64,000 nucleotides of DNA, from the NCBI GenBank assembly GCA_029582165.1, contig CM055870.1, forward strand, positions 10,349,832 through 10,413,831, written 5' to 3'. This DNA comes from Portulaca oleracea. Taxonomy: Eukaryota; Streptophyta; Magnoliopsida; Caryophyllales; Portulacaceae. Made by a program: the position numbers and the translations under genes. A model generated the notes under the pieces. The model did not search any database, had not been told where the DNA came from, and saw only the letters and a list, made by a program, of their open reading frames with translations. Of this stretch, positions 10,850 through 22,315 are shown piece after piece; position 1 is the first letter of the stretch; each line of letters begins with the position of its first letter.

Positions 10850-12960
10850 TGCCAATCAACACTCAACAGAAACAAGGGGCACAATATGAGCAACAGACAG
10901 CAAAACCAGTAGTGATGCATCAAACACAATCCAACACCCACCGGAGCCTCCCGGACAGTTGTCTCCCTTCTCCATTTGCTGCTTCTTCACTTTTTGGAAA
11001 AAGAGGGGGGGGGGGAGGGGGGCTTAATTGCATGGATGTAAAATATGATAAACGCTATTTTAAACGTCTCAGAATAGTAAGATTCTCACTGTCAAAACAG
11101 AGAACAGAATAAAGAGGGAATGCTGGCAGGGATCAGGGGGTCCAACAAACCAAAGAACTGGAAGCTGAGTTTCAGCCTCTTTCAGGAAGTACATAATCTC
11201 AGACAATGAAGAAATATAGAGTTAGCGCATGATTTAGAGTTTGCAGGACCAATTTCAATTATCTCTATTTCACTGAATGCAGACGAACTCTACTAGTGTC
11301 ATCCAATTCATGCATAAGCATCTACACAATAGCGACTTAAGCCAGGTTCACTGTCAGACTCGAGTGCAAACTTCTTGCCAAGTATGCCACCACTATGTCT
11401 AACCCAAAAGGTGTTCCATAAAACGAGCATGTGAGCATGTCTCGGTCAAGCTGTCATTCTAATCCTAGGATCTTCATAAGAAACACCACAAGGTAAAGTC
11501 ACGAATCTACTCCATCTCTTGGCCATTGTATAGAACCTCAAAATTCTCATATCCTTGGTTTGGGGCCCTTGTTGACTCCTCCATAACTACCAAGGCTATA
11601 GACAATAAAGTGTTTCAGGATTGCACTGGTTTAAAACAGTCACAGCATATCCATAGCAGAAAGTGTTATGAACCTAATAAATAGTTAAATACACGAAAGG
11701 CAATATGATTCCCGCACACGTTGTGTGCTTCTGTTGAAAGATGAAACCCATTTTTTGGGCTTTCAGAAGAAGGATTTGGGTTCTCTCTCAGTTGTTTTAT
11801 TTAACCTAACTGCACATGATTAATGACCTGCCTAATTGATCTTGAAAGCCTAACTTAGCCATGATTACAGAAATTGAGACTATAAAATGGCAAATGCAAG
11901 AAGAAATAGTCCTATCAGGGACACAGAGAACACACTTCCTGTAAAGAACTACTATTCACATCTCAGAACTCAATGGACTTGGTCAGTCACCCATTAAAAG
12001 GGATGAACTAGTGTAATTTTCCCATCACCTTCTTTCCTGGGGTTCAAATTTCACCTGAAAGAAATAGTCCTATCAGGGAGCTCTGTCACATAATGTGGGA
12101 CAACGAAAGTGGGCATAGCTTAGAGCATGAGCAGCACAAAGAACTAATGTCACTCTCTTTCATCCATGTCAATTTCTCTCCCCTCATTAACAGACTCTCT
12201 CCACCACAAAAAAACTCTCTCGACCTTGTTTCTCATTCCCAAGAGAGGCAGCATTCCAAAACCCATGGGAATGAGAAACAAAGCAGAGAGAGAGGGTGCC
12301 ATATAGGAGAGAGGGGGTGAGTTGTAGGAGGGTATAGAATTCTGGAAGTAAATTCGATGCACTGCTCAAGCTTGTAGTAACATGCAAAGTTGGCACCTAA
12401 CATCAAGCTCATCACAGCTACCCAGTAACCTAAACAGTTGGCATCACCCAAGTACCCAACTGATATACTGTTGCCAGAACTGAATGAATTGAATCTACAT
12501 CAACTCAAAAGCTGCAGTCCTAGCCTGACTTGCCCATACATTAAATAAAACATAGCATCATTGATTATCTAATGGATGTTTCTACTAATTTTTAGGGGAG
12601 TGTTTGTAGATGCACATTTGGCCAGCACAAATTAAGGCAGACTCGGACTGCAGAAACAGACTGTATAAGGAATAACAAATGGATAACTTACAGACTAAAA
12701 ATACAAAGCAGATGGACCAGCAATTATAGAAAGGTGGGATGTTATCTCAAGTTCTCAACTATCAAAATGCAACTCTTTTCTGACAATTGAAATATTCCAC
12801 TCCTCGAATCTCCAATACAAGGCAACAAAAATTACCAAAATAAGCATATCTGTGTTTCTAAGGATTGGAAAGAAAAAAAGCACGATAAAATGCTTTTCTA
12901 ACAAAATGGAGTATCTGAAAAATGAATACAACACCACATATATATTTGAAGACTAAATAC
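10850..12960. other. Intergenic region downstream of the SEC15 gene
   Basis: No conserved coding sequence was recognised. There is a G-run near 11006-11023 and a short hairpin at 12228-12279. The part closest to 13121 probably includes the SEC15 3' untranslated region. Confidence 0.35.
12228..12279. repeat. Short inverted repeat, 14-bp perfect arms
   Basis: Arms GTTTCTCATTCCCA (12228-12241) and TGGGAATGAGAAAC (12266-12279) enclose a 24-base loop. CTCTCTC and GAGAGAG just outside extend the pairing imperfectly. It matches no microRNA that I recognise. Confidence 0.7.
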
Positions 12961-13120
12961 ATGAGGGAATGACAAATATGATTGTACAAGCACACTAAAC
13001 AGAAACTATTTTTATTAAGGTTGAATATAAAGTTAGCAATGGACAGCTATGGGGGACTAGAAACCACAACAGATGCCGTTTGTGAATAAGGAGAATGGCT
13101 ACTTACAGAACTGTGCCAAA

Positions 13121-15523
13121 TCAGCTAACTTCCCTAAGCCTCCTTATCAATGCATCCAAAGATTTCTTTTTTGGATTTGGTCTAGCTCCTCTTGTGGTGA
13201 AGAAACTCCGGTCTGAAGGATCCCTCAATTTCTCAGAAATTGTCATCACCTTCTTGTAGTCTAACGCGTTGTAATTTTTCTCTCTGATAACGGGGTTAAG
13301 GAAGTTCTCTGGATTGTTGCTTAAAAGCAAATTGACTAACTGTCTTGACTCAGCTAACCCTAATTTTAGCTGGTTTGCATCCGTATCAGACAAAAGAGAA
13401 CCCTGATTTTCAGCAAATGATTCCAATAACCGAATATCAATATCAAGCCCCGTGATAGCATTGACATTGAATCTCTTCACTGAATCTCCAAGCAAAGCAC
13501 CCACTATCTTTTCGGATATATGAGACAAAACATCTTTCAAGACCCTCTTTAGGACCTCCGGGGGTAGTATCTGTTGAGCTGTAGATACAAAAGTCTCTAG
13601 GAATATCATAACCTCATTCACATACTCATTACCACCTTGCAGGGGCTCATCACCCATCCAATTGACATTCTCAATAAGAGACATGAACCCATCAATCTTG
13701 GTCTTAATCATCCCCGAAAGCATGTCCTCTGCCGCATCTCGGGCTTTTCTCAGCGGGAAGTGCCTCTTACTCCTCTCCACCATCCTCAAAGGAATACCAG
13801 AAAGCTGAGCCGCATGCTTGAAGAAGAAATCACAAGCCCGCTCAAACACAGCCATATTGGCAGCAACCTGCATAGCTTGGGAAACGCCATGAATAGAACT
13901 ACCGATAAGTTTAACTAGAGCCTCATCAAGGACCTCACTCAACAACCTATCCAAGTACTTCTTCACCACATCATAAAAATCAAGCTGCCCACCATATGAC
14001 ATAAAACTCACAGAGTCCTCAATGAAAGATCTCACAATTCTACAGCAATCAGGCACAGTAGAAGAAAATGGAGCAACATAAGGGAAGGCTGGGACAATAT
14101 CCGACGTCTGCAGTTGAAATGCCAAAACGTTCATGGAATACTCATACTCTTTCTTCATCAACATTTGCTCAAACTTATCAGCAGCAAGAGCATCAGTAAT
14201 TTGTTTCCGACAATCTGATAGCAGCAGTTCATGATACTTATCTCTATGCTTGCTCAAGACGTCAAGGAGGGCATCAACAGGGTACCCAAACCTCCTCATA
14301 GAAACACCAAGCAAACTCACATAATCCTTAATCAACAACAAATGATTGGCAGTCTGCATCCTGGAGAACTGATCCTCTAGAACAGAACAAATCTTACTGA
14401 TTGCCATCTCCCACAAGTTCTCAACCTCCCATTTAGAAATCAAACTCCCACCCGTCCTCAAAACCCTATCCTCAACAATGAAAAACCCAGCAATCTGAGC
14501 AAAGAAAGTCTGATGCGATTCTAAAAATGGAGTCATCGAAGATACCTGAAAATCAGACGTCAACTGCAGCTTCCTGTTCTCAAAATAATACTGCTTGAAT
14601 CGATCCTCAAGTCCCAAAGACTGATGAATATGAAACGCCCGATACAAAGGTGTAAGATCAAAACCAGAACCCAAACCACCACCACCATTATCTCTCCCAC
14701 CTTCAATTCCAGCAAGAGAAAGATCCAGACTCTCATCCTCCTCTTCCAAAGCATAAACACAATCCCTAAGACTAAGTCTAGACTGTTCCTCTGCTTGTCG
14801 CTGCTTCATTCTCAACTCCTCCTCTCTCTGCCTTGCTGAAGAAGCTTGCCCGATCGCAAACTGACCTAAATTCCGACTTACAGTCCGAATCTCAACAAGC
14901 CAGTCCCCGAACTCCTTGTTCGTCTTCTTCTCCACATACGCCCTAATCGCAGGGATCTGCTTCTCCAGCATCTTCTTCAATGTCGAAGACGGAGTAATCT
15001 TCAAGTAATTCCTCTCGATCTTATCAACACACCTCAACGCCAAATACAACTCATCGTTATTCAAATGCGAGTTCGCACGAGCACAAAGCTCGACGATCTG
15101 GATGCAGATCTTGATCGAAGCAAGGCAAAGAAGGATATTCGCATTGACATTCCGCGTCTCAATGAAAGAGTCGAGAGAAGCAAGAAGCGGCTGCGCCACC
15201 GCCTGAAGGTGAGAGTTAGAGAGAGAAAGAGATGATTTCAGGTCGTCGACGTCGGAAAGCAGTGACCGGAGCTCGTCGACGGCGAGGATGAAGTCCTGGT
15301 AGTGAGCTTTGCAGACCTCCTCGATCTCCGCCTCCTTGGACCGAGCGACGGCCTTCAGATGCTGCAGGAGTCCATCCGGCTTGCCGGCGGCGAAAGCTTT
15401 CCGAACAAAGGGAGAAATATCTTCGCCGTTGGCAATGGCGGAGGAGAGGAGGACCTGGTCCTGCTTGTCGCCGCCGAAGCCATCCGACGGCACGATTCTC
15501 CGGCGACTCTTGGTGGACTGCAT
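13121..15523 (-). CDS. SEC15B: Exocyst complex subunit SEC15 (SEC15B-like)
   Basis: An uninterrupted 800-residue single-exon gene, the usual length for plant SEC15. SEC15 is the exocyst subunit that links Rab GTPases on secretory vesicles to the tethering complex at the plasma membrane, and so supports polarised exocytosis and wall deposition. Recognisable blocks are the N-terminal coiled-coil region (about 55-110, KEAEIEEVCKAHYQDF then LRSLLSDVDDLKSSL), KEFGDWLVEIR, a charged RQREEELRMKQRQAEEQSRL helix, and FDLTPLYRAFHIHQ. The large helical C-terminal domain contains FSRMQTANHLLLIKDYVSLLG, MLMKKEYEYSMNVL, FPYVAPFS and VPDCCRIVRSFIEDSVSF. It ends LDALIRRLREVS. The B paralogue is favoured by overall resemblance from memory; the A form is possible. 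The leader is strongly GA/CT-rich (15530-15660). No frame breaks are seen. Confidence 0.96.
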   Translation of the reverse strand: MQSTKSRRRIVPSDGFGGDKQDQVLLSSAIANGEDISPFVRKAFAAGKPDGLLQHLKAVARSKEAEIEEVCKAHYQDFILAVDELRSLLSDVDDLKSSLSLSNSHLQAVAQPLLASLDSFIETRNVNANILLCLASIKICIQIVELCARANSHLNNDELYLALRCVDKIERNYLKITPSSTLKKMLEKQIPAIRAYVEKKTNKEFGDWLVEIRTVSRNLGQFAIGQASSARQREEELRMKQRQAEEQSRLSLRDCVYALEEEDESLDLSLAGIEGGRDNGGGGLGSGFDLTPLYRAFHIHQSLGLEDRFKQYYFENRKLQLTSDFQVSSMTPFLESHQTFFAQIAGFFIVEDRVLRTGGSLISKWEVENLWEMAISKICSVLEDQFSRMQTANHLLLIKDYVSLLGVSMRRFGYPVDALLDVLSKHRDKYHELLLSDCRKQITDALAADKFEQMLMKKEYEYSMNVLAFQLQTSDIVPAFPYVAPFSSTVPDCCRIVRSFIEDSVSFMSYGGQLDFYDVVKKYLDRLLSEVLDEALVKLIGSSIHGVSQAMQVAANMAVFERACDFFFKHAAQLSGIPLRMVERSKRHFPLRKARDAAEDMLSGMIKTKIDGFMSLIENVNWMGDEPLQGGNEYVNEVMIFLETFVSTAQQILPPEVLKRVLKDVLSHISEKIVGALLGDSVKRFNVNAITGLDIDIRLLESFAENQGSLLSDTDANQLKLGLAESRQLVNLLLSNNPENFLNPVIREKNYNALDYKKVMTISEKLRDPSDRSFFTTRGARPNPKKKSLDALIRRLREVS

Positions 15524-15950
15524 CGGAGAAAGAGTAGAGAGAGAAAGTGAGGGAGGGGAAGAGAGAGAAAGAGGTGGCGGAGATGTAGGAGGAGAGAGAG
15601 ACGGGGTGGAGTATTATTTGGACAGACAGAGAGAGAGGGAGGAGAAAGAAAGGTCTGAAAGTGGGTGGGGGATGTTTGTGTGTTTGACGAAAATGCCAGT
15701 GAAAGAGGGGCAGTTTAGGTAGTTAAAGGAGGGTAGATTAGTAAATGTGAGGTGGAATTATCGTGGGAGCTCGGAAGAGGAGCAGGTAGGAGTTGACAGC
15801 GAGGAATTAGAAGGCAAAGGAAAAGGCTTTCGGTGATGACGGATGAGGAATGGATTGAGGAGGTTATGACTAAGACAGAGAGAGAGTTGACTCATCAATT
15901 CTAGGCCGCCATTATTTAGGACGACCCCTTGCGGCCTCCATGAATTTATG
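15524..15950 (-). promoter_or_regulatory. SEC15 leader and promoter, CT-rich on the minus strand
   Basis: Immediately upstream of the SEC15 ATG the plus strand is a long GAGA-rich tract (15530-15660), which reads as CT-rich leader sequence on the coding strand. Such pyrimidine-rich leaders are common in plant housekeeping genes. No TATA box is obvious, which also fits a housekeeping promoter. Confidence 0.45.
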
Positions 15951-16242
15951 AGGTTGTCCCCAAAAAAAAAATCTACTTTTGGGTAACTATCAAATTATGA
16001 AAATTATCGAATTGTCATAAGTTATGGTGAAAATTACTAGAGGGTGACAATCATTTCTTGTACATAACTCAAAGGCCATAATACATAATAATGTTTTGGA
16101 TAAAATGTCATTGAACTAAGTAAAAATGATAAAATTGTCATTTGGATTAATGATATAAATAGTAAACTCAATGTAATTAAACAAGTCCATATAGTATAAA
16201 AATGTCCTTGTGTCAATGTTTCACCTGTTGCAAGCTTGCAGG

Positions 16243-16666
16243 TAGATCTGGGCAATGGGTCGAGGGCGGCCGGCCCGACTCGAAAAATTACGGGTCAGGG
16301 CCACATTTTTTTAAGGTAACCCGACCCGGTCCGAAAAGATCGGAGCCCCGAAGAATGGACGGGCTTGGGCCGAGCCCGGCCCACTAACCCGCTAATATAT
16401 ATGAAAAAAACAAAATTTAGAATCACGCCCGCCTGACCTGACTCGCTCGCCTAGGTCTAAAATGCATGGAGTATTCAAGGTTTTTGTTATAATAAAAAAA
16501 TCCAGGTTGCACAATTACTAGCCCGCTGACCAGGCCCGCAGCCCACCGGGTCAAGCTCGGGTCGACACTGTCTAACCCGAAGGACGGGTCGGACCAGGCT
16601 CGGGTCGGCAGGTCACAAATTTTCGCCCCACCTGACTCAACCCGCCCCGCTCAATGCCTAGGTCTA
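16243..16666. mobile_element. hAT-type MITE with perfect 8-bp target duplication
   Basis: The ends TAGATCTGGGCAATGGG and (inverse) TAGACCTAGGCATTGAG are imperfect inverted repeats. Both sides carry CTTGCAGG (16235-16242 and 16667-16674), a perfect 8-bp duplication typical of hAT transposition. The interior is GC-rich with repeated CCGACCCG-like words. No transposase is present. Confidence 0.9.
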
Positions 16667-16924
16667 CTTGCAGGTAATGATCAGTTTTTGGCTGATTGGA
16701 CTTTCTGTTAATTAGCCCACCTCCCACCCGCATTTATCACCCCCTTCCCCCTATTCTTAGCTAAGTCATCGTACTACTCACCTTCTTCCGCACACTCACT
16801 CCTCTATTTTTACATTCACCATTCCCCATCTCTTTGTTGTTGTGTTGAAGGCCCCAAAAATTAGGGCATTTTCCTTCTCCTCCCTCATCTCGATCAATAA
16901 ACTCACTTTTTCTCAAACATCACA

Positions 16925-17410
16925 ATGGTTGTTTCTTTCTCAAATACGGGGAACACCTCAATTAGGACGTGTCGTGATTGTGTCGACTAATCAAACGATC
17001 GTTATGTTTGCAAATGTGGCCAATTTTGCCTCGTGTACACCTCCTTCACCATTGCGAACCCGCTGAGGAGGTTTGCACGCTAAAGTAGGTGGCAATTGTA
17101 TGGTGATTGTGGTTATTTTCATTGGATTGACGACCCTATTTGCGATCAGGTGGGTGTGAGAGCAATGAATATCATAACAAGGTGGATAACATCTGAAAAA
17201 GAAGAAGGAGAAGTTGTAGAGCAAGTTGTAAGTGGTTGAGGCTTATGATGAATTGATGGCTCGATTAAAAGCTGATAATGGAGGACCAAAAGAGGACAAG
17301 GAAGAAGATGGGGGTGTTTGTTCTGGTGATTGTTGTGGTGTTCATGGGAGGGGAGGCTATGAGGACAATGGTGTTGATAGGGGTGTTGATTGTATATGAT
17401 GGATGCATGT
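16925..17410 (+). pseudogene. GRF-type zinc-finger gene remnant
   Basis: One forward frame reads YVCKCGQF...ANPLRRFAR, a stop, then WQLYGDCGYFHWIDDP. This is the plant GRF zinc-finger pattern (CxCG, then C and CGYFxWID). A charged, probably coiled-coil stretch (TSEKEEGEVVEQ) follows. Stop codons within and upstream of the domain show that it is dead. The gag-only retrotransposon has inserted at 17411. Beyond it, 22012-22190 contains a frame for a short hydrophobic segment (FISIIGLGWLLCVAFM, then a stop), which could be the original C-terminal membrane anchor. It stands convergent to the MULE remnant, and GRF fragments of this kind often occur with transposons. Confidence 0.55.
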
Positions 17411-17415
17411 AGTGG

Positions 17416-18533
17416 TGATCCGGGAACGACTAGGGAAACAAGAATAAATACCCAAGGATCACAATAATTCTAGGGTTTAAGAAAACCACAAATTAGAACT
17501 CAAGAACAAACTCTATTTTTAGGGTTTTGGGGATAAAGATGAACAAGAACAACAAAGAAAGATATGACTAATGTAAAGAGTAATCAGCTCACCCAATAGC
17601 CTAAGAATCACAAGAGGTTGCAAAGAAAACCTTCACAAGCATCCACACTTGTTCGTCCATGAAATTCCACCAAAGAGAGCTTGAAAGATGCACAACAAAC
17701 CCATAAAGCAAAAGGAAATTGATTAAGCACACCCACAAAGGATTAAGCTTAATTACAAAGAAATTAGGGTTTAAAAACCGACACTTACAAACTCTCAAGT
17801 GAGAGGAATTTTGAGTCTAAATCTAAAAGCTTCAAAAAAACTACTCTAAGGGAGGGGAAAACATGTATATATAAAGGAAAGGGGAAAAGAACATCGAGAA
17901 AAATGCGTGCCTGCAGGAGAAAAGAGGAGGCGTTGGTGGTGTTTTTTTAATGCTGCCAGCATCTCTTTATAACAAAGGACGGGGGAGCTGCTGGGAGAGG
18001 CGATGGTAGCGTCCATGAGGCGCTGTCAGCGTTTCTGAGCAGCTTTTCCTGCCGACTTCTAATTTGCATAACTTTTTCATTCGAACTTCGTTTTAGGCAC
18101 ATAATATATCAATGGAAAGCTCTCGATGTTTACTTTAAGCTCCCAAAATTTGAAGTCTATCGAAGTTGTATTGAAGGAGTTATGACCAAAACAGTGAAGA
18201 TATGTCTTTTCTTGCTGTCCAATTTTGCCCATTTTCTTCCGCTCTCCTTTTTTCCTTCTCTGATTTTTCTTAGTTCCGTTTGAACCCCTTCGATCCCGGT
18301 TTCTCCCCTGCTCCTCCTTGATGTTCCATAGGCCCGAGTTCGACCCTTGTGAAATTACCAAAATGCCCATTGGCTTGAACTCGTTCCTCTTGACTTCTTC
18401 CTAGCCTTCCTTGGCTCCCGAAACGGACGTTGTTGACCTGAAAAGTGACCCAAATCGGCTTGGGGAAAAATTGAGTTCAAACCCTCTATTGTTATTATTT
18501 ATGAAGTGAGGTACCCCTAGGAAATATGGATCA
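17416..18533 (-). repeat. 3' LTR of the gag-only retrotransposon
   Basis: It starts TGATCC and ends GGATCA on the plus strand, and is nearly identical to 20908-22006. Differences include small indels around 17985-18030. Confidence 0.92.
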
Positions 18534-20182
18534 GACTCCCCTTGTTGGAGAAGAGTTGTCCTCAACTCTTGTGGGTTCAAATCCAATCGACCGCTCGTGT
18601 AAAATCAACTCAATAAAACCCATTGGCCGGATCAAAGTGACACTTATCAACCCCTTCTTCGTAAATGTGTAGCAATTTTGGAAGGAAAAAGGGACCAACT
18701 CACCATCAAGAGGGACCTTCACATGCATAGCGCTCATCATTTTGTTGAAGGCCACAACGTAGTCGTCACAAGAGATGTCAAGGTCAAGGCCGGTAGAGGA
18801 TGCCTCTTCCTTGGTTGATCTCGATTGAGGAAGCAATCTAGGGTGATGGGTTATGGACTTGCCAACATGCATTTCATCTCCAAGTTGTGGTTCGGGCATG
18901 ATCGGACATGGCTCAACGCTTGCAGTCATGACGTGGAGCTCGGTAAGAGGCCTTTTGGGTGAAGGTGGGGGACAAGGGAGGGAGGTAAGAAAAATTTGAG
19001 GAGCTATGGATCTCTCAACCTCACTAAGATTACCTCTTCGCAAAAGTAAAGCCAAATGTGAGTTCCTTTCGCTCAAAGCACTCTCATCCCGTGTTTCACT
19101 CATGTGGAGGAGGTCTCTCTTCTCACTTCCCACCACGGTTTGATTTTCATGGAGTTGGGTAGGTGAGAGGGGTGTAAGCACAATCCATCTTTTTCCCATC
19201 AAGAAGAAGTAAGTGTTCACATGACCATCATGGATCGCATGCCTATCATATTGCCAAGGTCTTCCAAGGAGCAAATGACAAGCATCCATGGGAACGATAT
19301 CACGAAGAACACTATCTATGTAAGAACCAATGGAAAAAGATATCAAGGCTCGTTGAGATACCTGAAGATGATCACCATCTTTAAGCCCTTGCAAGCTATA
19401 AGGCTGGGGATGAGCTAGAACGAGCAATTGAAGCTTCTCCGCCAAAGTAGTAGATGCTACATTCGTACAACTCTCGCTATCGATGATCATCTTGCACACT
19501 CTATCGTTGATGGTGCATCGGGTATGGAAGAGCATTTCTCGCTGAGAATAATCTTGGGGATCCTTAGTCATGACTAGGGACGGCCTAGGAACCAAGACCT
19601 CTTCCTTTTGAACTTGAGTCTCAACAATAGTCGTAGAGGACTTCGAGCCATCCATCACACTTGCTTGGGGCGATTCAACCATCTTGGTAGGGCATTGCGA
19701 TTGGTAGTGGTCATACTCCCTACATTTGAAGCATTTTCTACCCTTTAGCTTTCCAAGGTATTCCGCATCATCCATGTGAGCTTCAATAGATGGTTTGAAT
19801 GGCTTGGAAGATCGACTTCCTTTGGACAGAACCTCATACTGAGAGTGAGCCCACCCTTGCTAGAAGACCATGATTGACCCTTCTTCTCCTTCCTCCAATC
19901 ATGAGGATCACCAACTCTAGGCCCATGAGTAGAAGTACCACGATGATGTTCAACATAGGACCTTCGATATCCGCCATAAGATCTCCCATAATCATCACGA
20001 ACCTTTCTCAAGGAACCGATTTGCAATTTTGCCTCGGCATAGCTCAAATCGCTCACTTGACGTTGTATCACTTCCTGACTATCTATGATATGTTGAAGAG
20101 TCATATCAAGAGTGGTTTTGGAAGGGGAGTTGGGTTGAGGAGGGAATTTTTGATCGCCTATTTGAGTAGACGATGAAGCCAT
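18531..20182 (-). pseudogene. Retrotransposon gag-protease remnant
   Basis: From the ATG at 20182 (MASSSTQIG) the frame runs through a basic YGRSYGGYRRSY-type region. It shifts near 19845 and continues in another frame with a CCHC zinc knuckle (CFKCREYDHYQSQC), an RNA-binding motif of retroelement capsid proteins. A retropepsin-like part follows. Its catalytic motif reads DSES where plant Gypsy proteases usually have DSG, and LLLGRPWQYD follows. The N-terminal capsid domain typical of full Gypsy gag is not evident and no polymerase follows. The frameshift and the altered active site mean it is unlikely to make working protein. Confidence 0.85.
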
Positions 20183-20891
20183 TTGAGGAGTTTGAGGGTA
20201 TTGATGGGCTAAGGAAAATACATTCGGGTGAGGCTTTGGGGTTCTTTTGTGGCTAAGGAAATTTTGTGGAGTTTTTGCGAGGCTATTTTTTGTGGGGGAA
20301 GATGGGGTGAATTTGGCAATGGGAAATGACAATAATGAGCAACAATGGATAATAGTCACCAAGGCAATGAGCATGCACCAAGTGACCACCTCACACATAC
20401 AAATAACCATAACAAGTTATCCAACAAAATCCCAATTCAACCATTTTCATCCATGGAAGATGCATGAACAAACACAAACCCCAAAATATTCAATCTCCAA
20501 ACTTACTCCAACAACTCTCCACAATTGAAACCCAAATCAACTCCAAACAATGAAATTCCTCAACAAATTACTTCCAACAACAAGAGGGTATGTATAGCAT
20601 CCACTCAAGCACCAAAATTCACATCAAAATCAACCCAAACATGCCAACAACCACCAAAATCCCGAAACAGAGAATTAATTTTCTGGGCATATACAACTCA
20701 ATAAATCAACAAATACTTGGACCCAAATGATAAAAATCACATCCCAACACTCCTATGACATCAAGGGACCAATATCAATCATCAAGTATGAGTTTTTCAT
20801 CCATAAACATCAAGAACAATGCCCAAATCAACAAGAACAAAACCCACAAAAATCTGGAAATTTTTGACCCAAATATGAGTTCTAATCCTAA

Positions 20892-20907
20892 GCTCTGATA
20901 TACCAAA
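20892..20907 (-). other. Primer-binding-site-like sequence
   Basis: On the minus strand, directly inside the 5' LTR, the sequence reads TTTGGTATATCAGAGC. Apart from an extra AT, this matches the initiator-methionine tRNA complement TGGTATCAGAGC used by many plant retrotransposons. Confidence 0.6.
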
Positions 20908-22006
20908 TGATCCGGGAACGACTAGGGAAGCAAGAATAAATACCCAAGGATCACAATTATTATAGGGTTTAAGAAAACCCCAAATTGGAACTCAAGAACA
21001 AACTCTATTTTTAGGGTTTTGGGGATAAAGATGAACAACAACAACAAAGAAAGATATGACTAATGTAAAGAGTAATTAGCTCACCCAATAGCCTAAGAAT
21101 CACAAGAGGTTGTAAAGAAAACCTTCACAAGCATCCACACTAGTTCTTCCTTGAAATTCCACCAAAGAGAGCTTGAAAGATGCACAACAAACTCACAAAG
21201 CAAAAGGAAAAAGATTAAGCATACCCACAAAGGATTAAGCTTATTTACAAAGAAATTAGGGTTTAAAAACCCACAATTACAAACTCTCCAAGTGAGAGGA
21301 ATTTTGAGTCTAAATCTAAAAGCTTCAAAAAACTACTCTAATGGAAGGGAAAACATGTATATATAAAGGAAAGGGGAAAATAACAACGAGAAAAATGCGT
21401 GCCTGCTGGAGAAAAGAGGAGGCGTTGGTGGTGTTTTTTTAAACGCTGCCAGCGTCTCTTTATAACAAAGGACGAGGGGGCTGCTGGGAGAGGCGCTGCC
21501 AGCGTTTCTGTGCAGCTTTTCCTGCCGACTTCTAACTTGCATAACTTCTTCATCCGAACTCCGTTTTAGTCCCATAATATATCGATGGAAAGCTCTTGAT
21601 GTCTACTTTAAGCCCCCAAAATATGAAGTCCATCGGAGTTGTATTGAAGGAGTTATGACCAAAGCAGTGTAGATATGTCTTTTATTGCTGTCCAATTTTG
21701 GCCATTTTCTTCCGCTTTCCTTTTTTCCTTCTCCGATTTTTCTTAGTTCCGTTTGAACCCCTTCGATCCCGGTTTCTCCCGTGCTCCTCCTTGATGTTCC
21801 ATAGGCCCGAGTTCGACCCTTGTGAAATTACCAAAATGCCCATTGGCTTGAACTCGTTCCTCTTGTCTTCTTCCTAGCCTTCCTTGGCTCCCGAAACGGA
21901 CGTTGTTGACCTGAAAAGTGACCCAAATTGGCTTGGGGAAAAATTGAGTTCAAACCCTCCGTTGTTATTATTTCCGAAGTGAGGTACCCCTAGGAAATAT
22001 GGATTA
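20908..22006 (-). repeat. 5' LTR of the gag-only retrotransposon
   Basis: Direct copy of 17416-18533. The right end reads GGATTA instead of GGATCA, which is a single change of the terminal CA to TA, and the AGTGG duplication follows. Confidence 0.92.
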
Positions 22007-22315
22007 AGTGGCAGGTGTTGGTGAATCTTTTGGTCATCCATGTGGGGTTTTTTGTCGCGTCAATATGTTTGGCAGTGGATGACTTATGTTAGTAGCTAGA
22101 TGATGAGGATCATGGTGATGAAGGTGCTTTTATATCAATTATTGGATTAGGTTGGCTGCTTTGTGTAGCTTTTATGGTTGATGCCTAATTTTTTGCTGAA
22201 AATTGATGTAAAGATTGTTGGCTAATCTGGTAGTGAATAATCAAGTAGTGATAATATGAAGTGTAACATATAAATGTATTTCAATTTCAAGCAATGACAA
22301 AAATGAAGCCTTTTA

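Larger units (their letters stand above)
17416..22006 (-). mobile_element. Non-autonomous gag-only LTR retrotransposon (Gypsy-type)
   Basis: Two long direct repeats (17416-18533 and 20908-22006, about 1.1 kb each) bracket 2.4 kb of internal sequence. Perfect AGTGG target duplications stand at 17411-17415 and 22007-22011. The element reads on the minus strand. Next to the right (5') LTR is a primer-binding-like site resembling the initiator-Met complement, TGGTAT(AT)CAGAGC with two extra bases. Next to the left (3') LTR is a purine tract AAGGGGAGTC. The only coding content is gag plus a protease-like part; there is no reverse transcriptase, RNase H or integrase. It must depend on a full-length relative. 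The LTRs remain very similar but carry indels, so the insertion is not brand new. Confidence 0.93.

Noticed and set aside
10402..11112. Gln-rich open frames on both sides of the palindrome as one interrupted gene
   Set aside because: No domain, weak composition and no splice logic; the palindrome itself is the better-supported observation.
12093..12451. Overlapping open frames on both strands
   Set aside because: They arise from CT/GA-rich sequence and a hairpin; frames in several phases argue for chance.
15302..15722. Plus-strand open frames opposite the SEC15 start
   Set aside because: They are antisense shadows of a GC-rich coding start and GA-rich leader, with no domain.
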